Below are positions 18,616 to 28,193 of a stretch of 64,000 nt of DNA, piece by piece. The position numbers were made by a program, and so were the translations under genes. Below the pieces are notes generated by a model, which was not told where the DNA came from, did not search any database, and saw only the letters and a list, made by a program, of their open reading frames with translations. Within the stretch, counting starts at the first letter, position 1. Every line of letters begins with the position of its first letter. The DNA is taken from assembly GCF_014698115.1 (NCBI RefSeq), contig NZ_JACJSJ010000005.1:62001-126000 (forward strand). Direction: 5' to 3'. Origin of the DNA: Nostoc sp. FACHB-973. GTDB lineage: Bacteria; Cyanobacteriota; Cyanobacteriia; Cyanobacteriales; Nostocaceae.

Positions 18616-20118
18616 TTACGAATTATTTCTGTTGTCTATTTGGGCACGTTGCAAACTTCCGGAAAAGTCAACATAAACGCTTTTCCATTCTGTGAACACA
18701 TCTAAAGCAGTGGTGCCAGCTTCGCGGTGTCCGTTACCGGTTTGTTTGACACCACCAAATGGTAAGTGTACTTCTGCACCAATTGTGGGGCCATTAATAT
18801 AAGTGATACCTGCTTCGATGTCGCGCATGGCAGTAAAAGCGCGGTTGATATCGCGGGTATAAACTGAAGAAGAAAGACCGTAATTGGTATCATTGAGAAT
18901 GGCGATCGCTTCTTCAAAAGAACTAACCTCAATTAATGCCACCACTGGCCCAAATATCTCTTCACGGGCAACGCGCATATTGGGAGTTACATCATCCAAA
19001 ATAGTCGGTTGAAAGAAGTAACCATTTTTTAATTCGCCAACAGATGCGATTTCCCCACCAATTAAAACTTTTGCTCCTTCCTCACGGGCAATATCTAAAT
19101 ACTTGCTTACCTGTTGGAGTTGCTTTTCATTGATTATCGGCCCGATATCTGTATCGGGGTCATAGCCAGCACCCAAGCGTAACTTACTGGCACGCTCATA
19201 AAGCATAGCAGTAAACTTTTCTTTGATGTCACGATGTAAAATCAGGCGACTTGTAGCGGTACACCGTTGACCGGTTGTGCCAAAAGCACCCCACACTGCA
19301 CCATCCAAAGCTAGTTCTAAATCAGCATCTTCCATTACCACTTGGGCATTTTTGCCGCCCATTTCCAAACAGACGCGCTTGTGAGTGCGTCCGCAAGTCG
19401 CGCCAACAAAAGCACCAGTTTGGGAAGAACCAGTAAAGGACACCAAATCAACATCGGGATGTTCAACTAAAGCTTTCCCCGCCTCTTCTCCCACACCATG
19501 CACCAGGTTAATTACTCCTGGCGGTAAACCTGCTTGTTGGAAAATTTCAATCAATTTAGTTGCACACGCAGATGTATCTTCGGCAGGTTTGAGGATGACT
19601 GTATTACCGCACACCAGTGCTGGCATAGCTTTCCAGCAAGGAATTGCCACAGGAAAATTCCACGGGGTAATCAAAGCGCAGACACCTATGGGCATTCGCA
19701 CAGTCATGGCGAATTTATTCGGCATTTCCGAGGGTGTGGTTTGCCCAAAAAGTCGCCGTCCTTCGCCAGCAGTGTAAAAGGCGCAATCAATACCTTCTTG
19801 CACATCTCCCCTGGCTTCTGTCAGGGGTTTACCCATTTCTCGACTGATTAACTGGGCAAGTTCTTCTTTGTGTTGGAGTAATATTTCCCCGACGCGAAAA
19901 ATGTATTCTGCCCTAGCTGGGGCGGGGACTTTGCGCCAACTCTGGTAGGCTTTGCGGGCGGCGGCTACCGCTGTATCTACATCCTTGGCTTGGGAACGGG
20001 GAAATGTCGCAACAAGTTCGGTTCTGTCAGCAGGGTTGCGGCTTTCGAGAATTCCTTCTTCTACAGCAGTCAACCATTGACCATCTATGTAATTGCGGCA
20101 AGATAGCGGAGTTATCAT
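18616..20118 (-). CDS. NAD(P)-dependent aldehyde dehydrogenase
   Basis: The ATG at 20118 is preferred because GGAGG lies eight bases upstream; the longer GTG start overlaps that ribosome-binding site. The 500-residue protein has the ALDH signature: TPWNFPVAIPCWK, FTGSSQTGAF, the general base Glu252 (LEMGGKN) and the nucleophile Cys286 (GQRCTATS). Closest recognisable relatives are semialdehyde dehydrogenases acting on omega-carboxy semialdehydes (glutarate, 2-oxoglutarate or aminoadipate semialdehyde). It probably supplies the oxidation step after the neighbouring aminotransferase. Confidence 0.85.
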   Translation of the reverse strand: MITPLSCRNYIDGQWLTAVEEGILESRNPADRTELVATFPRSQAKDVDTAVAAARKAYQSWRKVPAPARAEYIFRVGEILLQHKEELAQLISREMGKPLTEARGDVQEGIDCAFYTAGEGRRLFGQTTPSEMPNKFAMTVRMPIGVCALITPWNFPVAIPCWKAMPALVCGNTVILKPAEDTSACATKLIEIFQQAGLPPGVINLVHGVGEEAGKALVEHPDVDLVSFTGSSQTGAFVGATCGRTHKRVCLEMGGKNAQVVMEDADLELALDGAVWGAFGTTGQRCTATSRLILHRDIKEKFTAMLYERASKLRLGAGYDPDTDIGPIINEKQLQQVSKYLDIAREEGAKVLIGGEIASVGELKNGYFFQPTILDDVTPNMRVAREEIFGPVVALIEVSSFEEAIAILNDTNYGLSSSVYTRDINRAFTAMRDIEAGITYINGPTIGAEVHLPFGGVKQTGNGHREAGTTALDVFTEWKSVYVDFSGSLQRAQIDNRNNS

Positions 20119-20358
20119 CACAAACACCTCCGACTGATAATCTAGTGGAATTTGTGTACTAAGTTTGCTTGCTTTCTACCTTATCGTCAAGTCAGGAGTC
20201 AGAATTCAGAATTCAGGAGTCAGGTTTTTATCTCACGCAAAGGCGCAAAGGCGCAAAGGAAGAAATAAGATTGCGATCGCAACACATGAAAACTGCTGTA
20301 AACCAATATTCATTACTTCAATTCTGAATTCTGACTCCTGAATTCTGAATTCTTTCCC
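20119..20358. repeat. AGAATTCAGAATTCAGGAGTC-type repeats upstream of the aldehyde dehydrogenase
   Basis: Copies of GAGTCAGAATTCAGAATTC (about 20190-20225) and their complement (20318-20355) form an inverted pair. A CGCAAAGGCGCAAAGG run lies at 20235-20258. The promoter of the aldehyde dehydrogenase should lie near 20120-20190. Confidence 0.6.
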
Positions 20359-21081
20359 TTAAGGCACGAACGCCAAAACCCCCACAGGAGAACCAGAACC
20401 ACCACGCAATCTGAGAATTCCGATCGCTAGAGTAGTACCTTTAGGTGGCAGTTGATCCAAATTGGTGAGATTCTCTAGCACAATTCGTGGTTGTTCTAAT
20501 ACCAGGCGGTTAGTAGCAAAGCTGTTATCTTGTCCTGGGTCTACACCATGAGTATCAATTCCTACCCCAGCGATTTGCCGTTGCTCAAGTAAAAATTGGG
20601 TGGCATCACTGCCAAACCCTGGAAAGTGACTAATTCCTTCGGCGTCCTGATTGAAAAATGCATTTTTATCAAACCACTTCTTTTGCCAACCAGTATTCAG
20701 TATAACTACGCAGCCAGGAGAAATTTCACCGTATTGTTTTTCCCAAGCCAGAATATCAGCGATCGCCAGGGCATAATCAAAATTCTCTTTCACGGCTTCA
20801 CGGATATCTATAACTACCGCAGGTACAACTAAAGACTGGGCTGGGTATTGGTCAATTCCGATACTATGACTATAAAAACTATTAGGGGTGTTGATATGGG
20901 TGGCACTATGTTCTCCCAAGGAAAAACGCCGCAGGTAATAGCCATCGTTATTCAATTCAGCCACAGTTTCAAATTCTACTGGGGGGTCGCCAGGCCATTG
21001 GGGAATGTCCAAGTCAATGACATGGCTTAAGTGAATAACACGTGTATAGGTGATACTCTTTTGACTTTCGGGTTGTATCAT
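20359..21081 (-). CDS. Cyclase-family (kynurenine formamidase-like) metal hydrolase
   Basis: 240-residue member of the PF04199 cyclase family, to which bacterial kynurenine formamidase belongs. The metal-binding signature is present in variant form: GEHSATHINTPNSF, with Asn where HxGTHxDxP proteins have Asp. A second region, GVGIDTHGVDPGQD, matches the family's GID...D block. Substrate is unknown. It lies upstream of the aldehyde dehydrogenase on the same strand, but the 240-base repeat-bearing gap makes co-transcription uncertain. Confidence 0.78.
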   Translation of the reverse strand: MIQPESQKSITYTRVIHLSHVIDLDIPQWPGDPPVEFETVAELNNDGYYLRRFSLGEHSATHINTPNSFYSHSIGIDQYPAQSLVVPAVVIDIREAVKENFDYALAIADILAWEKQYGEISPGCVVILNTGWQKKWFDKNAFFNQDAEGISHFPGFGSDATQFLLEQRQIAGVGIDTHGVDPGQDNSFATNRLVLEQPRIVLENLTNLDQLPPKGTTLAIGILRLRGGSGSPVGVLAFVP

Positions 21082-21752
21082 CCCAGCCTTCTATTTGATT
21101 GCTAAAGTATTTCTTTCAAAAGTGCAATGTTTAGCCTGGATTTTTCACAAAGTAATAATACAGTATCGCATTCCTGAGTGCGATCGCCGCAGCTGATTTA
21201 GCGATCGCTCACGATGGGCGTTCATAAAGCTCAAAGGTTCATTCACGAAGCTCAAAGAGAGATTGGAAAAGCTGAAATCTAAGCTTATAGCATTATGAAT
21301 TTTCAATAAATAAATATTATTTGGTGCTAGCCTCCACTTAGCACCATTGAATACTAGAAGTTAATAGGACTTACGCAAAAACTCTCTGAAACTCTTATTT
21401 CTGGGTGCCCTCTGCGTTGCGCCAGTTGCTTCTCCTGTGGTCGCCGCTGCGCGAACAAGTCGGGGAACCCGCCCAACGCACTGGCTTCTCTGTGGTTCGA
21501 TTTTCCGTTATTTGTGCGTAAGTCCTGGTTAAATAAAACGGTGCGTTAGCCTTTGGGATAACGCACCCTACTAAAAAACTCACAATGTCTCTCTAATGCT
21601 GAATACTTCTCTACGAGAGGCTGCGCCAACGGCAACTCTTAGAGACACTAGCGTAGCTTGCTTCCCCGTAGGGGTACGCTCAGTACAAGTGCCCAATGCC
21701 CAATGCCCTATTTTCAAGACAAGTTTATTTGTTGGAAAATACTTGTCTGGGG
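21082..21752. other. Intergenic region with interspersed repeats
   Basis: Contains two HIP1-like clusters (21180-21207), a GGACTTACGC...GCGTAAGTCC inverted pair (21368-21376 and 21516-21524) around a CTCTGCGTTGCGCC-type repeat, and a second composite repeat at 21606-21690 (TCTACGAGAGGCTGCGCC ... CTTCCCCGTAGGGGTACGC) of the kind scattered in Nostoc genomes. Apparent ORFs here only translate these repeats. Confidence 0.55.
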
Positions 21753-22541
21753 TCAAAATTCTAAAACCGGCCAGTCTGGTTCACGATAGTAGCGCGTCAT
21801 ATCGTCAAACTTCCGCAATTCAACGCGATCGACCAAAAATTCTGGCAAATTCAACAACAATTGTTGATTCAATTCAGAAAGCATCGTGCTGAAGTTTGTG
21901 CGGTCTAGGTCAGATGGAATTTCCCCAAAATAGGCTAATGTAATATGCGCTGTAAAGTGATAATGCTGCTCAATACCCAAAGCCATTAACTTCGGGTTTT
22001 GATAAATTGTTCGGCGAAATTGAATAATTTCGTCGTAGCAGCGTTCATCCTGAGGTACTAAACAAACTGCTATAGCTCTTGGCATCAGTATTAATCCCAG
22101 CATTTGCCATTGAATAGGATGATTCCTGTTTGTCATCAATTGTTGATATTGCTGGAATATTCCGCCTAAACAAGAGTGTAACTCTTGATCGAATTTGGGA
22201 TTTTTTTGGCAGGCGTCAAGGAAAGCACTGTCCCAAATTAAATCAGCCAAAGTCAGATGGAAGCTAGCAGGAGGTACGGGCACAATCAAATCACGGTTTA
22301 CAGGCAACTCCAAAAGTCCCTGTTGGTAAGTCTGTAATTGTTCATAGAAAGCAGAGTTTTTCGATTCTTCTTCAGCAGGCGGCGTAATTAACGTATAGCC
22401 AGGAAAGGACGCTGCTTGTCTCACCCCAGAATTTGCCTGGAATTTAGAAGATTCCTGGATATGCTGGGCTTGGGATTTGTACGCTTCTGGCAACGTCAGC
22501 CGTGCTAACCGATTTAAGTAAGTTTGATAGTTGTCGTCCAA
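21753..22541 (-). CDS. DUF1868-type 2H phosphoesterase superfamily protein
   Basis: 262 residues with two H-x-T motifs about 100 residues apart: H95-L-T97 (SFHLTLADLIWD) and H199-I-T201 (HFTAHITLAYFG). This is the hallmark of the 2H phosphoesterase fold (RNA ligase/cyclic phosphodiesterase-like). The intervening sequence and length fit the DUF1868 subgroup. The natural substrate is unknown; related enzymes open 2',3'-cyclic phosphates or 2'-5' linkages. Monocistronic, convergent with repeat sequence. Confidence 0.72.
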   Translation of the reverse strand: MDDNYQTYLNRLARLTLPEAYKSQAQHIQESSKFQANSGVRQAASFPGYTLITPPAEEESKNSAFYEQLQTYQQGLLELPVNRDLIVPVPPASFHLTLADLIWDSAFLDACQKNPKFDQELHSCLGGIFQQYQQLMTNRNHPIQWQMLGLILMPRAIAVCLVPQDERCYDEIIQFRRTIYQNPKLMALGIEQHYHFTAHITLAYFGEIPSDLDRTNFSTMLSELNQQLLLNLPEFLVDRVELRKFDDMTRYYREPDWPVLEF

Positions 22542-22757
22542 TCTTCATTGCCTCACGCTCTCACTTGATAGATTTTAGGGAAAATTCTCCAGATTAAGAG
22601 AATGATTTCAAAAGTATTTAGTTTTTTGGTGTGATGATCGAGGGATGAGGGAGTGGGGGGAGAGTTGGGAGAATATAAAAAAGCTTCCTACACCCCCCAC
22701 ACTCCCAATGCCCCATTCCCTACTCCCCACTCCCCGTGTTTCTTCAGAGGTTAGTCT

Positions 22758-23753
22758 ATGCCAATCTACGTTTACTGGGGTGAGGATGATTTTGCTATGG
22801 AAAAAGCGATCGCTATGCTGCGCGATCGCGTCCTCGATCCCCAATGGATTAGTTTTAACTACACTTCATTCCCACCAGATCAAGCTGATGCTGCAATTGA
22901 GGCGTTAAATCAGGTGATGACGCCAACTTTTGGCGCTGGTGGCCGTTTGGTATGGCTGATTAATACTACTGTTTGCCAGCACTGTCCAGAGAATGTGTTG
23001 GCAGAATTAGGGCGATCGCTACCAGTGATTCCCGAAAACTCTTTTTTATTGCTCACCAGCCGCAACAAACCGGATGAACGCCTCAAGTCTACGAAACTAT
23101 TAAAACAATTTGCTACCGAGTTCCGAGAATTTCCACTGATTCCCCCTTGGAAAACAGAATTGCTGGTGCAATCTGTTAACCAGGCAGCTCAAACTCTTGG
23201 CGTGAAACTGACTGCGAAAACTTCCGAGTTGCTGGCTGAATCTGTAGGAAATGATACACGTCTTCTCTACAATGAGATGGAAAAATTGCGTCTGTATGCC
23301 CAAGGTAGCAATAAACCTTTAGACGTAGATATCATTAGTAAGTTAGTAAGAAATACTACCCAAAATAGTTTACAATTAGCAGCAGCAATTAGAACAGGAG
23401 ACACCGCAAAAGCTTTGATTACCTTAGCCGATCTCATCAATGCTTCTGAGCCGGGATTACGGATAGTGGCTACATTAATTGGACAATTTCGCACCTGGCT
23501 ATGGGTAAAGATTATGATGGAAAGTGGTGAGCGAAATCAACAAGCGATCGCTATTGCTGCTGATATCGGTAACCCCAAACGCATCTACTTCTTGCAGCAA
23601 GAAATCAGGCTCCTTTCTGTACAGCAGTTAATTTCTTGCTTACCCCTACTACTAGAGTTAGAAGTGAGCCTTAAACAAGGAGCATCAGAAATGTCAACAC
23701 TCCAAACTAAAGTAATCGAGCTTTGTCAAATATGTCGAGGAAGTTCACAATAA
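22758..23753 (+). CDS. holA: DNA polymerase III subunit delta
   Basis: HolA opens the beta clamp as part of the clamp loader. The protein (331 aa) begins MPIYVYWGEDDFAMEKAI, the typical YLLYGEDxF-like start. It keeps the family's helical middle (LLNEMEKL-like LLYNEMEKLRLYAQG) and C-terminal collar segment (LVRNTTQNSLQLAAAI...). The start follows AGAGGTTAGTCT. It stands alone between repeat-rich gaps. Confidence 0.9.
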   Translation: MPIYVYWGEDDFAMEKAIAMLRDRVLDPQWISFNYTSFPPDQADAAIEALNQVMTPTFGAGGRLVWLINTTVCQHCPENVLAELGRSLPVIPENSFLLLTSRNKPDERLKSTKLLKQFATEFREFPLIPPWKTELLVQSVNQAAQTLGVKLTAKTSELLAESVGNDTRLLYNEMEKLRLYAQGSNKPLDVDIISKLVRNTTQNSLQLAAAIRTGDTAKALITLADLINASEPGLRIVATLIGQFRTWLWVKIMMESGERNQQAIAIAADIGNPKRIYFLQQEIRLLSVQQLISCLPLLLELEVSLKQGASEMSTLQTKVIELCQICRGSSQ

Positions 23754-23977
23754 ATATAAAAGCTTGATAGAGGACTCCTATTTGATTGTCTAAAAAAACT
23801 CGTCCTCAATTTCAAACGGCTGATCCCCTATTCCCTACTCCCTACTCCCTATCTACACAAAAAAATTCAAAAATCAAAACAGATTACTATATATTGACCA
23901 GTTACCGGAACTTCCTCCTCCAAAAATAATTCAAAGTCCTTATAAAATCCCTGATGTAGTTCTGTATCACACGACAT

Positions 23978-24454
23978 ATGAATAAAATTTCTTATTTCTT
24001 TTCTCAATCGAACCGAAAGCGAATTCTTTTCCAATCATTCTTTTTTGGTGTTATAGCCACTGCGGGTTTGATTTCCAACGGTTTTTCATCAAGTTCAAAA
24101 GCTTATGGTCAAACTCCACCAGTTAACAATACTGAAATCAAAAGCTATGCTCAAGCCGTGCTAGCAATGGAACCAGCGCGTCAAAACGCCTTTGAAGAAA
24201 TTAAAAAACTTATTGGCAGTGGAGAAATTCCGAAGATTGTTTGTAATGATTCTAACAGCATCAATGGTCTTCCCCGGAAAGCTCAAGATATCGCAGTGAA
24301 TTACTGTACTCGCTCTCAAAAAATTGTCGAAGATAATGGTCTGAGTATCGATCGCTTCAACAAAATTACTATAGAACTACAAAATAACACTAATTTAAAA
24401 CGGGAGGTTTACAATACCTTATTAATCCTGCAACAAACTCCTGATATGAAGTAG
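23978..24454 (+). CDS. Secreted DUF4168-type protein
   Basis: 158 residues. The N-terminus (NRKRILFQSFFFGVIATAGL to about residue 45, ending near SSKAYGQ) is a signal peptide or anchor, so the mature part is periplasmic or outer. The remainder (SYAQAVLAMEPARQNAFEEIKK ... IAVNYCTRSQKIVEDNGLSIDRFNKIT) matches the short helical DUF4168 pattern seen in cyanobacterial secreted proteins. Two cysteines (IVCND and VNYCTR) could form a disulfide. Function unknown. Confidence 0.6.
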   Translation: MNKISYFFSQSNRKRILFQSFFFGVIATAGLISNGFSSSSKAYGQTPPVNNTEIKSYAQAVLAMEPARQNAFEEIKKLIGSGEIPKIVCNDSNSINGLPRKAQDIAVNYCTRSQKIVEDNGLSIDRFNKITIELQNNTNLKREVYNTLLILQQTPDMK

Positions 24455-24616
24455 AGACATAGCAATGCTATATCTTTACTTACATAAAAATTAGAGATTA
24501 CCAGAGCAAAGCCGTAAACAGTCAACAGTTATCAGTAAACATTGGTAACTGATAGCTGGTAATTTTTAATTTTAGGATGGGAAAACAAACCTAAAAATTA
24601 AACGCTTTCAAAAAGT

Positions 24617-24949
24617 TCATTGTTTTATTTTTAATAAAGGTAGCACCTTCTGTTTTAACAACTCAATTAAAGCTGCTTCCATATACTCATATTCATCTGG
24701 TATATCTAAACATATAATTTTTTTATCTTTAAGGAACGGCTGAAAATTTTTTGATAGCTTGTTTTTATGCGATTTCTCCATGACAAAGATAATATCAGCC
24801 CAGGCAAGAGCTTCTGTTGAAACTGGTACTTCGGCATACCGATCTAAACCTGCTGAGTCTGTTTCCAATCCTTCATACTCAGAAAACACAGCTTCGGCGG
24901 TAGGACTTCGCAATCTATTCTGGCTACAAAGAAATAAAAGCTTTTTCAT
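24617..24949 (-). CDS. Low-molecular-weight phosphatase-like protein
   Basis: 110 residues starting MKKLLFLCSQNRLRSPTAE. Cys8 and Arg14 make the C-x5-R phosphate loop of low-molecular-weight protein tyrosine phosphatases, and the following Ser-Pro-Thr-Ala-Glu is usual. It is shorter than typical LMW-PTPs (about 150 aa), and DIPDEYEYM near the end may hold the general acid. Short forms like this are widespread in bacteria and of unproven substrate; arsenate reductase-like activity is an alternative. Confidence 0.75.
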   Translation of the reverse strand: MKKLLFLCSQNRLRSPTAEAVFSEYEGLETDSAGLDRYAEVPVSTEALAWADIIFVMEKSHKNKLSKNFQPFLKDKKIICLDIPDEYEYMEAALIELLKQKVLPLLKIKQ

Positions 24950-25366
24950 TGATTAGTATTAATTTTGTGCAGCCACTTTTCATAACTTTCATTGAATCAC
25001 CAAGTAACTGTTTATAGGTTTTCAACTTCCTCAAAGTGAGCAGATAAACTACTTTACTTTGCGATTGCCCCACAGATAAATTAACGGATACCTGAGTGCC
25101 TCTGCAAGCGATCGCCATTAGATTCGGAATCGCAAAACCACAGATTTTATCTGATATTTTCTAGCTAATTTTTGCAAATCTTTAAGTAGTTGCGATCGCA
25201 TCTCTTCAGCTTTAGGAAGTTGTATATGGCTGTTATATATTCTTAGACAATAAAAATCAGTCAAGGGAAGACCTAGCTTCCGCGTTCTGAAAAGGTCAGA
25301 CCTCTTGACTGCTACTTATATTGTATCAGCTACTTTATGGAGTAGCTTGTCTTAGACTAAATTACT
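24950..25366. other. Intergenic region with a decayed open frame
   Basis: A minus-strand frame is open from about 25315 to a TAA at 25118-25120 and reads LGLPLTDFYCLRIYN ... LARKYQIKSVVLRFRI. It looks protein-like, but no start codon at the N-terminal end carries a ribosome-binding site, so it is listed here as a possible gene fragment only. Three HIP1-like sites are present. Confidence 0.35.
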
Positions 25367-25606
25367 TTACTCGGTTCGACCAATCCATATACCAATTCCT
25401 TGCATCTGGTAGAAACTTTCAGCTTTGATCCTGAGTTCGCTTATGAGCTTGATACCGTCAATGAATTCGTTATGAGGACGTTCGAGGTAAATATTGCCGT
25501 TTTTGTCGATGAATCTATCTATAATTTGACCATTTTCGTGTGTCACTACTTTCCAATCAACAATTGTGACTATACTTCCATTAGAGTCTATGATTCTCGC
25601 AAACAT
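25367..25606 (-). CDS. Small hypothetical protein
   Basis: 79 residues, MFARIIDSNGSIVTIVDWKVV..., not recognised. The composition is protein-like (alternating strands, motif DKNGNIYLERPHNEFIDG). It sits 49 bases upstream of the aspartic protease gene on the same strand, but has no convincing Shine-Dalgarno. Could be a real small gene or chance. Confidence 0.35.
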   Translation of the reverse strand: MFARIIDSNGSIVTIVDWKVVTHENGQIIDRFIDKNGNIYLERPHNEFIDGIKLISELRIKAESFYQMQGIGIWIGRTE

Positions 25607-25655
25607 AAATAATGCACCTAAGTCCTAAAAAGGAATCTCAAAAAATTGTCCCATA

Positions 25656-26096
25656 TTACTTGGTGTAGGGTAATATTGGGCAATTTTTTACATGTCTTCG
25701 CTCAGAATTCATCGCTAAAACCCGTAATTTCCGATTTTTCAAGTCTGGTTCTAACCCTAAAACTTCCATTGGCGTGACACCCAAAAGCGCATAGGGTACT
25801 TTTGTAAGTTCCAAACAATCAAAAGTTCCTTGCCTTTCGCCAATACTTAATTCCACATCTCGAAAAATTCGCCCTTGCTGCATTCCAGCCGCAGTCTCTA
25901 CTTGAGCTTCTCCACCTTGAACTAAACCTAGTTGACTAATAACGCTAGCAGGTAAACACAGCAATTTTGCACCTGTATCAACTAAAACATCATCCACCGT
26001 AGAAGAGCGCACTTCCTCCAAAGAAATGAAGCCTCGCCCAGCCAGAACTTGATCGATTCGATTTGTGAGAGTGAGGGTAACTATTACTTGTCCCAT
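25656..26096 (-). CDS. Retropepsin-like aspartic protease
   Basis: The catalytic motif is V-D-T-G-A (DDVLVDTGAKLLCLPASVI), with the following hydrophobic-Gly pattern of single-domain, dimerising aspartyl proteases (clan AA), which cyanobacteria carry in several small copies. The start at 26096 (MGQVIVTLTLTN, 146 aa) is chosen because the family usually begins at this strand; a longer frame from 26135 would add 13 residues. Substrates are unknown. Confidence 0.7.
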   Translation of the reverse strand: MGQVIVTLTLTNRIDQVLAGRGFISLEEVRSSTVDDVLVDTGAKLLCLPASVISQLGLVQGGEAQVETAAGMQQGRIFRDVELSIGERQGTFDCLELTKVPYALLGVTPMEVLGLEPDLKNRKLRVLAMNSERRHVKNCPILPYTK

Positions 26097-26387
26097 CTGC
26101 TTACCCTGAAGATTTGGCAGTACTAGCTTACCCATTTGAGTTAACTCTTGCTGAGGATTTTTAATTTATTGTGGTTGTTGGGCTATTACCTCAACAGACT
26201 CCATGAGTTGCAATCACTTGGAGCAATGAAAATTTTTTTTCCCTACTCCCCACTCCCTATTCCCTATTTTCAAGGCAGTCATTCGTTGCAAAGAGCCAGT
26301 TTCAATCCTTGAGGGACGAGGAGTGTACGAAAAAGTAGTAGAGTGAAAAATGCATCTAGTAGCGTTAGAATCTTGACTAAATTACCT

Positions 26388-27119
26388 GTGCGAAAAATAG
26401 TTATTGCCGGTAACTGGAAAATGTACAAAACCCAGGCAGAGTCCGAAGACTTTTTACGAGGATTTCTGCCCTACTTACAGGAAACGCCTGAAGAACGTGA
26501 AGTACTATTGTGCCCTCCTTTCACTGACCTCAGCGGTTTGTCCAGGAATTTACATGGTAGTCGTGTACAACTGGGGGCGCAAAATGTCCATTGGGAAGAA
26601 TATGGAGCCTACACGGGTGAAATTTCTGCCCCCATGCTGACAGAAATTGGCGTGCGCTTTGTGATTGTCGGTCATAGCGAACGACGACAATACTTTGGTG
26701 AAACAGACGCCACGGTTAATCTGCGCCTGAGAACAGCTCAAAGGTTTGGTTTGACCCCGATTCTTTGTGTTGGCGAAACTAAAGAGCAACGAGATAAGGG
26801 AGAAACTGAATCACTGATTAGTCTCCAACTCGACAAAGGTTTGGTAGATATCGATCAGAATAATTTGGTGATAGCCTATGAACCGATTTGGGCAATTGGC
26901 ACTGGTGATACTTGTGAAGCTGTGGAAGCTAATCGCATAATTGGCTTAATTCGTAGCGAATTGAGTAATCCAAATGTATCAATTCAATATGGTGGCTCAG
27001 TCAAGCCAAATAATATTGATGAAATCATGGCTCAACCAGAAATTGATGGCGTTTTAGTCGGAGGAGCAAGTCTCGAAGCTGAGAGTTTCGCTCGGATTGT
27101 GAATTATAAGTTAATCTGA
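26388..27119 (+). CDS. tpiA: Triosephosphate isomerase
   Basis: Interconverts dihydroxyacetone phosphate and glyceraldehyde 3-phosphate in glycolysis and the Calvin cycle. The GTG at 26388 gives 243 residues beginning [12 protein letters not shown], the normal TIM start; a GTG at 26343 would add 15 unconserved residues. Catalytic residues are Lys11 (NWKM), the His in [12 protein letters not shown] and the Glu in [11 protein letters not shown]; the phosphate loop is YGGSVKPNN. Followed at 120 bases by folP. Confidence 0.95.
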   Translation: MRKIVIAGNWKMYKTQAESEDFLRGFLPYLQETPEEREVLLCPPFTDLSGLSRNLHGSRVQLGAQNVHWEEYGAYTGEISAPMLTEIGVRFVIVGHSERRQYFGETDATVNLRLRTAQRFGLTPILCVGETKEQRDKGETESLISLQLDKGLVDIDQNNLVIAYEPIWAIGTGDTCEAVEANRIIGLIRSELSNPNVSIQYGGSVKPNNIDEIMAQPEIDGVLVGGASLEAESFARIVNYKLI

Positions 27120-27131
27120 TGTGCTTTTTTC

Positions 27132-27158
27132 TCGTTCCCATGCTCTGCATGGGAATGA
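27132..27158. repeat. Short palindrome GTTCCCATGCTCTGCATGGGAAT
   Basis: Arms TTCCCATGC and GCATGGGAA flank a short loop just after tpiA. It is a dispersed cyanobacterial palindrome and could also act as a weak terminator, although it is preceded rather than followed by T residues. Confidence 0.5.
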
Positions 27159-27238
27159 CTAATATCACCGCAAGCCCTAGCTTCGATTTTTAACTTTCAG
27201 AATTCTGAATTCTGAATTCTGACTTGTGACTTCTTTTT

Positions 27239-28099
27239 ATGCCAACTAACTTGATAATCCGGGGACGCTGTTTCGAGTGGGGACAGCGGACTTATTTGAT
27301 GGGCATTTTGAACGTAACGCCTGATAGCTTTAGTGATGGAGGTGAGTTTAATACGACCTCTGCGGCTTTAGTCCAGGCGCAAGCATTGGTGGCTGCTGGT
27401 GCTGACATTATCGATGTGGGTGGTCAATCAACTCGACCAGGGGCAAAGCAAATAACTCTCCAAGAGGAACTTGACCGGGTGCTATCGGTGTTACAGGTAC
27501 TCAGACCAGAAATTTCAGTACCCATTTCTGTAGATACTACCCGTGCTGCTGTAGCAAGGGCATCTGTAGAAGCTGGGGCAGATATGATTAATGATATTTC
27601 TGGCGGTAGCTTTGACTCGGAAATGTTGCCAACGATCGCCAGTTTGGGTGTGCCGATTATTTTAATGCACATTCGGGGAACACCACAAACCATGCAACAG
27701 ATGACCGATTATCAAGATTTGATGGCAGAGATTTTTAGTTTTTTGCAAAAGCAAATCGCGGCTGCAACTGCTGCGGGCATCCATCGGGATAAAGTGATTA
27801 TCGATCCTGGTATTGGCTTTGCCAAGAATTATGAGCAAAATTTAGAAATTTTTCAGCAACTGCGATCGCTGAGGGCACTCAACTGTCCTATCTTAGTAGG
27901 AGCATCTCGTAAAAGTTTCATTGGTCGGATTCTCAATCAACCAGATCCCAAAGCACGAGTTTGGGGAACCGCAGCAGCTTGTTGTGCTGCGATCGTGAAT
28001 GGCGCTGATATCCTCAGAGTTCACGATGTCCAAGAAATGCGCGATGTTTCCCTGGTAGCCGATGCAATATTTCGACAAGCCGCACAGCGTGACTCTTAA
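27239..28099 (+). CDS. folP: Dihydropteroate synthase
   Basis: Condenses p-aminobenzoate with the pterin diphosphate in folate synthesis. The protein (286 aa) has both family signatures: LMGILNVTPDSFSDGGEF near the start and IIDVGGQSTRPGA. Downstream are SVDTTRAAVARASVEAGA, NDISGGSFD, DPGIGFAK and GASRKSFIGRI. The ATG at 27239 leaves a short unconserved lead. It follows tpiA by 119 bases of repeat-bearing DNA. Confidence 0.95.
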   Translation: MPTNLIIRGRCFEWGQRTYLMGILNVTPDSFSDGGEFNTTSAALVQAQALVAAGADIIDVGGQSTRPGAKQITLQEELDRVLSVLQVLRPEISVPISVDTTRAAVARASVEAGADMINDISGGSFDSEMLPTIASLGVPIILMHIRGTPQTMQQMTDYQDLMAEIFSFLQKQIAAATAAGIHRDKVIIDPGIGFAKNYEQNLEIFQQLRSLRALNCPILVGASRKSFIGRILNQPDPKARVWGTAAACCAAIVNGADILRVHDVQEMRDVSLVADAIFRQAAQRDS

Positions 28100-28193
28100 G
28101 AAATATGGGGAGTGGGGAGTGGGGAGTGGGGAGTGGGGGAAGAAAGTGTTTATTTTATTCCTAGCGTGTGGTGCGCCGTCAGTGTGACTGCTG

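Noticed and set aside
25118-25315. Minus-strand frame ending LARKYQIKSVVLRFRI
   Set aside because: Protein-like, but has no start codon with a ribosome-binding site and a stop immediately upstream; at best a fragment.
26270-26340. GTTTCAATCCTTGAGG, similar to the start of a Nostoc CRISPR repeat
   Set aside because: Single occurrence with no repeated spacing; no cas gene in the window.
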